Assembly (NCBI GenBank): GCA_007844125.1
Contig: CM017558.1
Span: 53,421,408 to 53,485,407, forward strand
DNA length: 64,000 bases
Direction of reading: 5' to 3'
Origin: Sinonovacula constricta
Lineage: Eukaryota > Mollusca > Bivalvia > Cardiida > Solecurtidae
The notes beneath the pieces were generated by a model. It was not told the origin of the DNA, searched no databases, and worked only from the letters and a program-made list of their open reading frames with translations. The stretch's first letter is position 1. Every line of letters starts with the position of its first letter. A program made the position numbers and the translations under genes. Below, one piece after another: positions 30,601 through 43,779 of the stretch.

Positions 30601-32340
30601 TACGCGCTCTCGGTGATATAACACACAGTTCACTGACAACTAGTATCACAATAAGATAATAGTGATCTTAATTCATTTTGTACGTCAATACACAACCAGT
30701 ACAGTAAAACATTTACTGCAATGTTATTGTAGTTTGTGTGTGTTATTTAAGTAATGAATGTTACATGAATAGCTATTACATCAATGCGAAACTTACGCTT
30801 ATCAAAAATGGCTACATGCAAATGGTGTATTGAAAATAAAAATAACAAATATTATATCCATGTTACGTTTACAGACGATGAATAAGCAGAGTCAATAAGC
30901 AAGTAATGCCAAGAAACAAGAGATAAAACCAAAAGCCAAATCAATATATTAACAAAAATACGTGTCAAAATGAAAGAAACGGTTGTCAAATGAAAGTCTT
31001 AATACAACTTTAGCATCCTTTTAAGAACATTTTTGTGCTAAAGATAAACTGGTATGCGATAGTTTGCCTATATAAAATATAGCGCTAGCTAATCTGGCTT
31101 AATGAGATTTTTGGATGTCTTATAATGCACTTTCTTATTTTTAGGAATACGATTCGATTATAACTTGCAGTACACATTACATTTTTCTCGATTTGTGTCT
31201 GTGGAAATTAACTATGCGACTGCCTTTCGTTTCTCATCAAACTATGCAGATACATAGAACTACTTTTTGTCGAGCTGGAGACAGGAAATGTCTTAAATTG
31301 TTAGCGGCTTCCTGTATAAAGCAGTAACACTACAAAGACAATCGGGACCCCTCGGCGATTTCTTCGAAAATAGACCTCGGGAATCATATGCATTGAAAGT
31401 AGTCCGTCCCTGATTGTGACATCGCGTGATCACTATGAACAATGAAATACGAAATTCTAAATACACACTGAAGAATAGGTAAGCATGAGATTTTCATTGT
31501 TTGTTTGAGTGTGTTAATGAATTTAGGTTTTTCTACATGGTATCGAAGGTCGCCATATTTAAACAAACGCGCTAAGGTAGCCGAATTACAACCGACCATA
31601 TCACTGAATCTATAAATAGATGGTTGTATCACTACTATGGTTTACGAGGTTATTTTTCCGAAAGTTACGGAAATGGCCGAGTTGTTACGATTGACTACAA
31701 AGAATGTAAACCTGACTAACTATGGTGCGTTTACATAGATTGATATGGATTGGCTCACCAAAGGAACCCAAGTTTTATTGTTCAGTAATAAGATTCAGTG
31801 CATCAATATTCAGCTTGAAGCAGGATCTTAAAGTAAATGAATTATATTTTTCTATTTTCTTTATTCTTGACGAAAGTGTACGACAGTACATTAAACAACT
31901 TCGTCAAAGCCACATAACTGAGGTCCGTTTTATTACATTTGCCTACTGGTGAAGTACAGTATGGAATAGGTATAAAACTGCATTTATTATATTTAAGTTA
32001 CGAAACAATTTAATGCAGCTCAATTTCTAAATTATTTTCAGCATTAACTGAAATTATTTGCATTTACGTTAATGGTTCTCTTTCTGCATTTGTAAGAAAT
32101 CGAGAATATGTCATTTTAAAAATATTATTAATAGCAATATATTAAAAAATAGTATATGGAATTACACATATTGTATATTTTTATGTTCGCAAAATAGCGT
32201 AGTACGTTTTAAATTTAGTTTAATAATGCATACCTAATATTTGCATATTGACATAGTGAGTATTGTTTGACCTGCATAGTTTTAAGACTTTAAGTAAGAA
32301 CACGTTTTCTCGTGTGTTCGTTTGAACGACACATAATTAG
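30601..32340. other. non-coding DNA
   Basis: No recognised gene. A short string around 31664-31690 (GGAAATGGCCGAGTTGTTACG) also occurs near 22717-22740, close to the helicase relic, so it marks a dispersed repeat. Confidence 0.5.
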
Positions 32341-32429
32341 TTAAATATTTAGCCCAGCTCGTAAAATCCTCCCTCACAGAAAATAATCTCCGTAAAACCA
32401 TCGGAACAGCCTATGAATAACTCAATACA

Positions 32430-32640
32430 CAAAAGATTTTGCCCCGCCAGAGATTCGAACCAACACCGGTTAAAATTCGCTGACTTGAACTGCTCGGCCC
32501 GTAGCTCTGTGCCATTCTGTGCACGTGTACTCGAAGTATTAACGTTCTTTGAAGCAAAACTCAAAAGTACATTAGGCATCCTAAATATATGTGCATATAT
32601 TGACGTATGGTGTCAGATCATCAGAGTTTTAAGTAACAAG
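32430..32640 (-). repeat. tRNA-Leu/Ser-like repeat (family D), copy 1
   Basis: The minus strand has a GGGCCGAGCAGTTCAAG A-box-like segment and a TTGGTTCGAATCTC B box. Related sequence lies at 39110-39290 and 42150-42345, including bases outside the tRNA-like part. Confidence 0.6.
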
Positions 32641-35600
32641 TAAGAAAATCTCGTGATCTGTCTGAAAGTTCTTATTTTGCTTACATAATGTCAACATAGA
32701 AACACTGATTCAGTTGTTTATATTATTATATTTTTCGGAAACGATAATGAGGTGATCATAACAGTGTAAGTCGCGGGTGTATATTTCCGGCTGAAATTCG
32801 CCATACAATCTATTTTAAACATTACTTATTTTGTTGTGTATTTTGTAGATATTTAGAAATGTATATATAGTCAGGAAGCATGTATCTGTGGAGGCAAGAG
32901 TAAAACCTTGCTACATTTTGACTGCTTATGAACCAGAAATATACATTAATTGACACTGGCCGTTCGAAAATGTTGTTTCAAGATAAAACCATCGATTCAT
33001 TCATCAAATATTTTACTGGAGATATAAATAACAAAAACAAGATACCAACTGTGGACGTATCTAGAAAGAATCTGACGAGCTTCCTCAAATATTGAAACTT
33101 TGCCAAGATAACAGTGTTTCAGATTATAATTAAAAATTCCAATAGTGATTCATTGAACAAAGTTAAAGTTCTGTGACCATCCCAAATGGCTAGTCCAACA
33201 TTTTCCCCAATAACATCAGTGGTGCTTCACATGTGCCATCAGGCGTGTATCTGGGCCGTTTTTGAAGTTACGCACAATTACCAGGGAAATAACCTTTGTA
33301 ATAATACTTTTGAATATATTCGGTTATTTTCTACTGAATAACAAGTAAAATGCGGACATGCGAAGAACTTGACGCAAAAAAATGAACGACTAAAATCCTG
33401 ACGTGTATAAGTTTAATCATTTAAAACCTTTTCAACATGATTGGTGTGGTAAAAAGATTTTATAACATAGAAACTACGGACATAAAATAAGTCATTCATA
33501 ACCCGATTTAGTCATCGACTTTGATCGTGTTTTTAGTACTTTTAGATTTTCGATTTTTTTCGAACGGAGGTTACGCATGTGCATAAAGTGCGTAATGGCA
33601 GAAACGCGCCTGTCTGCCATAACTATGTGCTAGTCAAGAAATCCCATATTTTAATCTGTAACTTATCCTTTGTTATCTGAAAGAATCCGCTGCACATTCG
33701 GTGTATCACAAAAATAGGGCGATTCGCTTCAAAAGTAAGTCAATTATAACCAGTAACTTACTGCTTGAAATTGCTCATCCGCGGCCTCCTACGAGGTTAG
33801 AGCATAAACACAGAGGCATCACATTAAATTACTATTGCTGCTCTTGGTGGTGGCTGTTGTGGTGGTAGCGATTATGACTACAATGATTGTGGCTACTGAT
33901 GCTGCTGCTGATGATAAAAATGGAGATGAGGAGATTTTCGCTGTCGTGTCTTCAAAGATTGAGTGATGATGGCGCTGCTTATGACACTTGACTACGACTG
34001 TATTCACGGAGTATGAAAGTATGAAGATTGTGGTACCCAGAGACTGGGCATTAGCGATTTGCTGGTGACTGCAGTTGGGTCCTTGGTCAAACCAGCCTCA
34101 GTAAAGGGAATCTTTTGATTCAATTTTATCTTCGAATCGTTTATTGATTTAGTACAAATTCATGACAACGTCGTGGATACGGACACGAAGCCACTAAATG
34201 CCATCCTCTAACTGTCGACTGGATTTAATTACTGGACTCTAACTCACGCGGGTCGGTGACAGATTATTCATATAATAAATATAAGAGAATATTATTTTAA
34301 ACATTCTTTTAAAATATCTCCCAATTAAATATTTGTCTTCGATGCAAGACGTGAGCCTATTAATGATGTCGAGATTAATATGACAGTTTTCACGATTACT
34401 TTTACATTTTATTGACGTGTTTGTGTCCAGTGTTGCTTGAAATGTTAATATAAACGATAATTTCAGTAGGACCTAAACAATTGTTCCTACTGGTTGTCAT
34501 CCAATGTACCCCACGAAGGAAATCAGTTAAGCATAAATATTGACGCTTCTTATATTTAGTAGAAAAATCCGAACTTGTACAATATACTGTTTGTTGAACG
34601 GATAATATTAAATTTCTTATTTTAAAAATAAACACGTATATATCAATATATATGACTAACAAATGTTAAATGAAAACACCGACACACGACGAAATGACAT
34701 AATATTCTTTCCTATAATAAATATTAAAATGTTTTTATAAAGCATGATTATGTTCTTTTAATACGATCATGTTATTAAAACACCGAGTATTTATAAGCAG
34801 ATAAAATACTCTGCCTCCTTCAGAATATGTCCAAAAAGACCTCCTGTTGCCTTAATCATAATGTGATCTTTTGGACCCCAAGTTGTTTCAATCAAACAGT
34901 GGTTGTTGTTTTTTTTTTCAAATTCCATTGTTTGTTTTAAGTTAACAGAACAAGAACCATTTTTGTATTTGTTGTTTTTACAATGCAAAATGTGTTATCA
35001 TTGCTAACACCGTTTGATTAGATACAATTCTCTGTGAACTTTATCTCTGAAACTGAAACGCTCGGTTAATAAAACTGAATAATTTATTGCGTCATATGAA
35101 GAAAACGACTTAATAATTACACGCCTAACGTTGACAGGGTCATATATTTATCTACACCAGGCCATGTTTGACAGCATGGGAAATTAGGTGCTTGAAAACA
35201 TTGAATACTTATCTGCACCAAACATTTACCGATCCGTTTCGAACTTAAACAACAATGGGGTTATTAAAAGCACTCGAAATCATGAAGTTTCCGACATATT
35301 ATCCGCACGGAAGTTAATGATATACGAGTATTGAAATATTTATGATGCTAATTACACAATGCATGGCGTGCATTTAAATTAACCACGGTTGCATGTTTGC
35401 CTTTAACGGTTAAAGGGTGCTCAACTATATACTTGATTAAAGGTACGCTGAATACACTAGCTGTACAATTTAAACAAAATATATCTCAATGTGTTGTCAT
35501 ATTTATAACAGAATTATGCAAACGTATCGTATCAAAGGAGTGAATTAAGAAACAAAACATATCTGGATGAGCGAGTAAATTATTCGTCAAAAAGATCTGT

Positions 35601-36326
35601 TAAATGACGCAGGATATAGAGGACATGAGTGTTCATTGAATATTGAAAAAAAAATATAAGCGTTTCATTTAACTAGTTTAATATTTTCAGTATTTAATGA
35701 ACATGAACGTAAGATTCTATTTATCAAACTAATAATAAATCAGCATACTTTTGTGAAATGAAGTGTTGAACTGAAATTTATTGTTCGTGAATTTGGGTAC
35801 GGGAAGCGACGTCATAGCGAGAAACGACGCCATATTAACAAACATTTCAGACTCTATAACTAACCAACAAGATATTGAAAATAACTAATGGGTGTTGCTT
35901 AATGAATACAATATAAATTATGTGATAAAGCATGTCAACCAAAAAACACGGCCATTTCTGCCATTTCGTGTTATTCCTGAATTTGACACAATAAAAGAAT
36001 GAACTCGCTCAAGATCACCCACATTGATTTTTTTTTTTATAATTATAGCCGTATTTTTTATGTGCTCGAAGACCAATTAAGAAAAGGAAGATGTCCAGGA
36101 AATTATAGCCAGAAACACTGCATTTTATTTGCTCATTTATTTTGTTTATTCCTCCGGAAAATGTACAAAGTCATGTTAATTCATAGGAGTTACACGTGAC
36201 TGCAATGTTTTATTGAAGGAACCCTTTAACAGAGTATACGTTGTTAGAATAATTTCATCGGCCTTCAAATAAAACACTTTAAATAAGTGCGTTATTTTGG
36301 GAGGGTATACATACAATATTATCTAG

Positions 36327-36545
36327 GGCGCCCCAGACCGAGAGGTTAAAGCCACTGACTTATCAGCCCCTCACCGCGTGGGTTCGAGTCCCGGTAGGGG
36401 AGGAGGGGGGGGGGGGTCTTTCAAATACGGAGGTATTCGAGCTGACATGTGCTGTGCCGGTAGTTCTGGTACATTTATTTGTTTCTAGTATTTATTAATA
36501 GGACGTCACCCGTACGGCCATAAATATGTCGGTGCAATGTAAAGT
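36327..36545 (+). mobile_element. SINE family C, most complete copy
   Basis: A tRNA-Ser/Leu-like head (GACCGAGAGGTTAAAGCC as A box, GGGTTCGAGTCCCG as B box), a G-run, then the family body (GCTGACATGTGCTGTGCCGG). No clear target-site duplication was found. Confidence 0.7.
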
Positions 36546-36989
36546 ATTTGTGCAACCTTTAGAATGACAATTAACATTGGCAGATCATGTAGTGAACGTT
36601 ATTTGACCTTTAAACAATTAATATCAGGGCAGAAAGTGCAAAAACGTCAAAGAAGAAAAGCCGTTCTTAGTTTTAATTATCGATAACCATACATCAAGTC
36701 TACTTGGTCGTATGTCTACTTGATTGATTTTCTGCATCCAAATGTCAATTTTTACAGCCATACAATTATAATGGCTGTTCATTGAACTCGTAATAAATGT
36801 GTTTTATTTAATGTTATTGCTTTTGCAGCAGGCTTGTTGGTAAAAATGTCGCCGCACGGAATCTTAAATAAAAGAAGTCGCTAACTTATCAAGGAAGAGA
36901 GAAAAACAATTGACAACCCAAGTCACATATTGCTTGTGTGTTTATGTTTATCGATGCACCAACTCTATTTCAAGTGTACATTGGAAAAT

Positions 36990-37212
36990 ACTAATAGCTT
37001 CCGCCAGTGTGTATAACATGCCGTGAACAGCCGCCAAAACACCACAACCACTCACATAATCCCGACACAGGGTCACCCAGTGGTAGAATTACCCTTATAT
37101 TTGAAGCAACAGGAGAGCTTTGCCATGTTGCGGCCTGGGTTTGAATCCACGCCTTCCCGTACCTGTTACCGACGTTCTAACGATCTAACCATTGTACTAT
37201 CAGGACCAGTGA
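36990..37212 (-). mobile_element. SINE family A, reverse and 3'-truncated
   Basis: On the minus strand: A box near 37185-37200 (ATAGTACAATGGTTAG), B box GGATTCAAACC near 37137-37147, and then body matches to 7850-7970 (AAATATAAGGGTA..., TTCACGGCATG...TATACAC). The last 90 or so bases of the family are absent. Confidence 0.75.
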
Positions 37213-37778
37213 CATGGTTGTTTCTAGTACGAGGATTAAAAAAATCCATAGAAACGCAAAGTGTGCATTGTTTGTTCTAATAAACCATCACAAAAGTGTC
37301 AAATCACGCAATTAAAATAGCTTATTTTTCTTTTAAGTACTGCATTATAAACGACGCAGTTTTGTTTATGTCTTTTCTTGTGTTAGCTTTGTTTGTTGTT
37401 GTGTGTTTTTTGTGTGTGTCTTTTCGCACTGTCGGTTATATTATGAGCCATTTAACTGCACAGCAAGAATCACCATAAAAATAATTGTAATTGTATTATA
37501 CTTTGTGCGTTGTATTAAAAACAATTATTATGGAAACTGTTGCAGAATTGAAACCAGAGTTAGCTTTGTTTATTTTTAATAGGGTGTCATGTTGTGTGAT
37601 TTTGTTTGTAGTATGAGTCTGACAGGGATTTGTTGCTGTGAGTGCAGAAAGGTTTATGAAAACAAATTTGTGGGACAAAGAGGGGTCAGATCTTGGAATG
37701 GGAGTGTCTGGATTGTGTCTGGGTCAGAGTATATGATTGTACATGTGAGAGGTAGGGTCAGTTCAGCTCGGTTCCTTG

Positions 37779-37995
37779 TGAGAATCACATCGTTGACGGG
37801 AGTATGTTTGGAGTTTTGTTGGTCGACCACATTGCTGGTCAGTGGAAAGAGAAAATATCAAAAATGTAAAAGTTTTGAGATAATAGTCACATTGCCATTT
37901 GGAACTAAATAGGCCAACATATAGAGAGGGAGAGTGACATCGTTTACAGAAGTGTGTTTGGGGTTTCCGTTGGTGGACCACATCTCGGGTCAGTG
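37779..37995. repeat. direct repeat of about 66 bp, 150 bp apart
   Basis: 37779-37845 and 37929-37995 share GAGAATCACATCGTTGACG/GAGAGTGACATCGTTTACA, then TATGTTTGG/TGTGTTTGG, GACCACAT and GGTCAGTGG. No coding role is supported. Confidence 0.75.
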
Positions 37996-39109
37996 GGAAA
38001 ATGGAAATATACCTTTATAAGTCAAAATATTAAACAAAGGGACAATAACTCCTGCGTTGGTAATGTAAATCTATTGAAAACAGCAGGTGCAGGTGTTCCC
38101 ATTAGAATAAGGATACTTTAAGAGTTTCTTAACTACAAAACTGTTTTACAGGTGCCTAGACAAAATTGCGTCCACAGACGGTCGGACGGACGAACGAAGA
38201 GACCGACAATTTGATTCCGGTAGAAAAACTTAAAAGTGGTATCCGATAAAATTCAAATTACCAGACACATGTAACGATAGCTTATTTGTGTTATGGGAGT
38301 GGGGAGGTGATGTTTCATAATTTCTGACTTATTTTTTTCCCACAAAATAAGTATTGCCGCTATTTACTGAACAAATCATGAAAAAGGTTGCCATAACATT
38401 GTAGTAATGTATTATTATTTATAATGTTTCACATCCACCCCCGCCACCCCACCACCAAAATACCTATTTTTTATTCTAAAAATACCTAACTGATATGCAT
38501 ATAGATAAATACAGATTCCCATAAGATATTACGTTTTCTAGTGACACATAAATCAAGGACACCAGCAGGAAGATGGACCTGTAAGGAAACGAATTCGCTT
38601 TTGACTTTGGATATTACATTTTCCTGCCATAAATTGTCAGATACAAATAGATAATTTGATGCGGTTCATTTCTAAATTCTCACTAGAACATAATGAAATA
38701 AGTTACATGTACTCACATATTCTCTTCGTGCTAATTATAATAAGTAATCGAACATTTGTCATTATTAAACATATTTAAATAAAAAGAAGAAAAAAACAAA
38801 CTTAATTGCATCTTCATAGTTTTTTTTCTTTTTACGCGCACAATAGACCAGTGCCTTTACAACGGAGTTTAAGAGAACAAATCTATAACTAATAGTCTCA
38901 ATACATTTGCATATTACTAAAACTGGTTGCATTGGTCTGATCTGCTAGCGTTTGAGATAAATATATGAGAATGTGAAAGAAACGAAGAAAATGTGTTTTG
39001 AAGCTTCATGTTTCTGTTTATTTGTTCTGATATGTTTGTTTCAATTATCAATTATCAATCATCTGTCAAAACGTAATCGCAGCACCCCAGAACATCCGAA
39101 ATAACCCTT

Positions 39110-40500
39110 TACACAACAGCTTACGCCGCAATAGGGATTCGAACCAACAGCAGGGGTTAAGAGTCATTGACAACGAAGTGAGCATAAGAAACACCTCCTT
39201 TTAAGCGAAACTCAAAAGTACAAACCGAGTCATCATTACATTTGCATATATTGACAGACGGTATTTGTCTGTTCCTCCTGCGACTATCTAACTTGTGTTT
39301 TATCTGAAAGCCTTTGTGGACCTGGCGACAATAATTTGTATCGATTTCACTTCAGTCCACATATAAACACTGAATCAAGAGTTTATTTTTACCTTCGCCA
39401 CAAAAGAAGACAGGCGCCCCGATTAAATCAATCAAGTATTTTGCATACCGATTATAAATCCATTAACATTGATTCGTTACCTACCCCACATGGAGATTTT
39501 TTAATATCCGAAATATCCGAAATATTTCAAGTTGCCGCCGCGCAGTCTCACAACCAAAATGCTAGTATTTAATCCAATTGATTTAACTTCTATGTATTTG
39601 TTTGCCGTCGTTTGTTGAAAGTAACAATCTGTATATATTTACATACACATGAAGTATTAAGGTTAAATACATTAGACCTAGAGTGATTGAGAAAAGTAAT
39701 TTGTATGTTTCGTTGTATTCCAAGAGCAATAATTTTATAAGGTAACATTTATTTCTCCCACATCACAATGATATTGTTATAATATAGACGTTTTGCTTCA
39801 TGGTACTTTGCAAAATAATCTAAATACATAATCTTTGTCACTTAGAGGTTTTTAAAATGTTTAGCGAAATATCTTGTAATGTATTCGTTTTAATTGTATT
39901 AGAAATACTTACTTTTCTTTTCAAAAAACGTTACTATTGTTTTTAAACTTATCGGTTTAATGAAACTCCAACAGTTAACGCCTTGGAATGATAAGTCGGC
40001 AAATGCCATGTCAGATAGGGTAAAAATAAATATATATTTTTAACTTTTAATAAAACATTTTACCGCTATAGTGCATTGTTCCTATTTAATTATATCGGGC
40101 CTGTTATATATTTATTCGTTTAACACATTGGGTTGAATGCCCAAGAGGGGAATATAATTAAATACTTGAATAATTGCGAATAATAAAATAAATTGGAATG
40201 TGGGGGTTTAACGTTCGTATCTTTTCAATTGACAAAAATGCAATTCAACGGCCTCGGTCCTCAAATAAAGATTTGTTTCAATCACGAATTTCGCTAACTC
40301 ACGCTCAGTTGAGATACATTAGCAAGAACACGGTTCAAACCTTCTTTTGATGTTCAATTAAAGGCGCAAGGGTTTCACTTGTGTAATATAGCAACAACAC
40401 GTCATGGTTATCACACAACCTTGAAATGTTCATGTCTGCGGTTGATAACATAAATGATGATAGAGGAAACATTATTAACAAATTAACGTTTTGAAATGTT
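39110..40500. repeat. diverged segmental duplication, member 2 continued (pairs with 42150-45925)
   Basis: Blocks 39110-39290, 39290-39560, 39690-39760 and 40190-40500 match, in the same order, 42150-42345, 42350-42620, 43205-43280 and 45620-45925. The best-conserved part is about 50 bp at 39447-39497, containing TAAATCCATTAACATTGATT. Confidence 0.8.
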
Positions 40501-40842
40501 TGTTGTAAAGCTTTGACATGTTTTGTAACATTTTTTCACTAACATAATTAATTACTATTCAAAGCCATTAGTATTTATTAAAGTCAAAAACAGGACAATG
40601 TGCGGCAAATAAATTCTGATGTTTGTTTCTAAAACTACCTAACATGCTGCGTGTGCAGAGTTATGGTTAAAGCCAGGTTAAATCACGTATATAGTGTTTC
40701 AACTCCACGTTGTTCTGTTCAGTTATGTGTTACCCTAGAATTGTTTGCATGTATGCATCTCTTCCTTAAATATGTTTTCCTCTCTAACCCTTTCTCTTTC
40801 GAGCGTCTGTCGTTTTTGTTACAGTCGATTGAGATAGAGGTT

Positions 40843-40989
40843 TGTGAAGTTGGCTGGGAATTGGGTAGTAGATATATAGATACAACTGAATACCCTGCCA
40901 GCTGGGGATTGGGTATTCGCGAATTCCTAGCTACAGCTGAATGCCCAGCTGGCTAGGTATCGAGCTACAGCCTTATTCCCAGCTTCACG
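40843..40989. repeat. hairpin-forming inverted repeat, MITE-like
   Basis: The ends GTGAAG...GCTGGGAAT (left) and ATTCCCAGCTTCAC (right) are complementary. The interior has further short inverted repeats around CAGCTGG and AGCTACAG. No target-site duplication is clear. Confidence 0.55.
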
Positions 40990-41208
40990 TTTTAATATTT
41001 AAACAACGTCCTGAGACAATCTAGTTCTTTGGTAGAAGCCTCATCGGTAAACGCGTAGTAAACTTATCAGATTCATACGAGGGATGTTCTGTTTTCTTTT
41101 GAATTTGGGATAGATATCTCAGACACATTTAGGTTTATAGTTATAGTGACATTCAAAAATTCTTGGTGGAGCAAGACCATAGACAAATGCCGGGGCACGG
41201 CAAAATTA

Positions 41209-41565
41209 TCAGCGGTGTTCCAAAGGTTTGACACAAGGACTATCTTTAATCATGGAATTAACAGTGGTGTTCCAATGGTATGTCACAAAGACTATCTTTA
41301 ATGATGGAATAAACAGTGGTGTTTCAATGGTTTGTCATACAGACTATCTTTAAGGAATGGCGAAAATAACAGTGGGGTTCCAATAGTCTGTAACAAAGAC
41401 GATCTTTAATGATGCAAATAACAGTGGTGTTCCAATGGTTTGTCACAAACACGATCTTTAATGATGGAAATAACAGTGGTGTTATAATGGTTTGTCACAA
41501 AGACGATCTTTAATGATAGAAATAACAGTGATGTTATAATGCTTTGTCACCAAGACGCGACATAG
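41209..41565. repeat. 52-bp tandem satellite, about 7 units
   Basis: Seven imperfect units beginning AACAGTGGTGTTCCAATGG and ending near CTTTAATGATGG. The period is about 50-56 bp. Units have no spacers, so this is a satellite and not a CRISPR array. Confidence 0.93.
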
Positions 41566-41894
41566 ATAGTTAGATGCATGTGTTTACACAATTTTATTGC
41601 CAACTTCAAACGTTATACATAAAAATAATGACATGAAAATCCAAAATAAGTTGCATTGACGTAAGTAACGCGGTTCTTTTTTTTTTTAGAAAGTAATCAA
41701 GTACATTAATATGTCACCATTGATATTTTTCGTGCGAACAGCAGAACAGGAGCATTAAAATGGTGCTTAAAAGTACTAATACATACCTAACCTACCTAAC
41801 CGTCTCATTATCGTCTTATATTAGAAAACTGTTCTAATTCCTTTGACCTGCTTATGTCTCAGCTGAATATATTCAAATGAGAGAACAAATTGTT

Positions 41895-42071
<177 letters not shown>

Positions 42072-42763
42072 ATCGTCCATTTGAAATTTTGCCGTTTTGG
42101 CGGTAGTGGTGACTGTGATCTGATTACACATGACCTCTGACGTGGAGATTGGGATCCGTAACAAATCCAGTGGTCAAAGGTAAATGACTTGAACTACTCA
42201 GCTCCGAGCCCTGGGCCATATGTTGGATAGTACGAACATAGTACGTACGTCCTTTAGGGCGAAACTCAAACGTACAAACCCAGTCATCATTACATAAGCA
42301 TATATTAACGGTGGTTGTCAGATCCTCTTGTGCTGAAAGTAACAACAATTAAATATCTTGTAATCTATCTAAATTCGGTATGGCCTTGGCGACAATACTT
42401 TGTATCTATTTCACAAAGTCCGGTTATAAACACTGAATCAAGTGTTTATCTTTTTCACCACACACAAAAATGAAAGACGCCCTGTTTAAGTCGATCAAGT
42501 GTTTAGCGTACCGATTATAAATCCATTAACATTGATTCGTTATCAACCCCACATGGAGATACAACCAGACAGTTTTTCATATCCTTAGTATTTTCAATTG
42601 CCGCCACGCCGTCTCATTTTCAAAAGTCTGCTTTTAAATACTTTTGTTTTTAATTATTATCATTTTAATCATTATCTTTAATGTTATTTTCTAATTATAG
42701 TCATATAATATAGATATAACGAAGCAAAAGAAAATACATACATACATACACACACACATACAT

Positions 42764-42972
42764 ACTACGCAGCGACATTTCTATCATTATAACACAGGGG
42801 CACTTTTGAGGTGCCTAGGGACTGAACCTGGCCGGTCCATTATACTGACACCGACGAGTCGGGCGTAATGCTGTCCCCTTAGCCCCGAGCGTTAGGAGGG
42901 AAGCCACTACTTCCAACTTTAAAGTCTTTGGTTTGACCCGGCCGGGGTTCTACCACCTGAGCTTTTGAGGCC

Positions 42973-42975
<3 letters not shown>
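42764..42975 (-). mobile_element. SINE family B, internal deletion
   Basis: The reverse complement matches the SINE at 55719-55995 (ACCGGCC...AGCTCAGGTGGTAGA, then ACCCCGGCCGGGTCAAACC and the body). About 33-35 bp covering the anticodon region and most of the B box are missing. The head abuts a (TA)n array. Confidence 0.85.
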
Positions 42976-43057
<82 letters not shown>

Positions 43058-43089
43058 AGATTTGTTTTAAATGTTCACAAATATCTATA

Positions 43090-43172
<83 letters not shown>
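42975..43172. repeat. two (TA)n microsatellites
   Basis: TA arrays at 42975-43054 and about 43093-43172, separated by a short segment (CAGATTTGTTTTAAATGTTC) that recurs at 43403-43422. Confidence 0.95.
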
Positions 43173-43175
<3 letters not shown>

Positions 43176-43779
43176 ACCTTAATACAATAAGGGGAAATAT
43201 ACTAGACATGTTGTGGTTAGACAACACATTTGTACGGGTCGTTGTATTCTAAGAGCATTTACTTTATAAGAAAATTTTTACTTCCTGCCGCACGCACGCA
43301 AAAGCATGGTCTAGTTAAATCCAATTCGTTTTTTCCCATCATACTTGTGTATGACAACATGCTTGCAAGTTGAAAACAGGCATACATGTATATTTGTGCC
43401 TAACAGATTTGTTTTAAATGTTCACAAAATATCTAGTTCTTTTCATACTGTAATTTTATTCGAAATGCATTAACTTTATTGGAAAATATTTTTCATGTCC
43501 CCTAGCAATACACATAAGCAAGTTTTTTAAGCCTTCTACTCAATGGGGCGCCGTCTGACAACCTTGTAAACAGGTGTACGTTAACATCTACGTTAACAAC
43601 TATGCAGAGTGCAAAAATAATGACAATCAAATGAATTCAGATTCTGTTTTAGTGCATCATTGGTGTAAGACAAAGGCAAAACTTAACCCCCTATAAAATT
43701 TTCGATTTTATTCATTTAAGATTAAACAATTTCTTAAAAATAACAATAAAAATAAAATAATAAAGTACAATCGATCAAC

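Larger units (their letters stand above)
33661..37380. repeat. diverged segmental duplication, member 2
   Basis: Partner of 22425-30600. It carries its own insertions: SINE C at 36327-36545 and a reverse SINE A at 36990-37212, the latter splitting the block that matches 30335-30600. Confidence 0.7.

Noticed and set aside
37589..37912. 107-codon plus-strand frame rich in Cys
   Set aside because: No ordered cysteine pattern, and it overlaps a DNA direct repeat (37779-37995). No evidence for translation.
41209..41565. CRISPR-like array
   Set aside because: Units are contiguous without unique spacers and drift gradually. It is a satellite in a eukaryotic genome.
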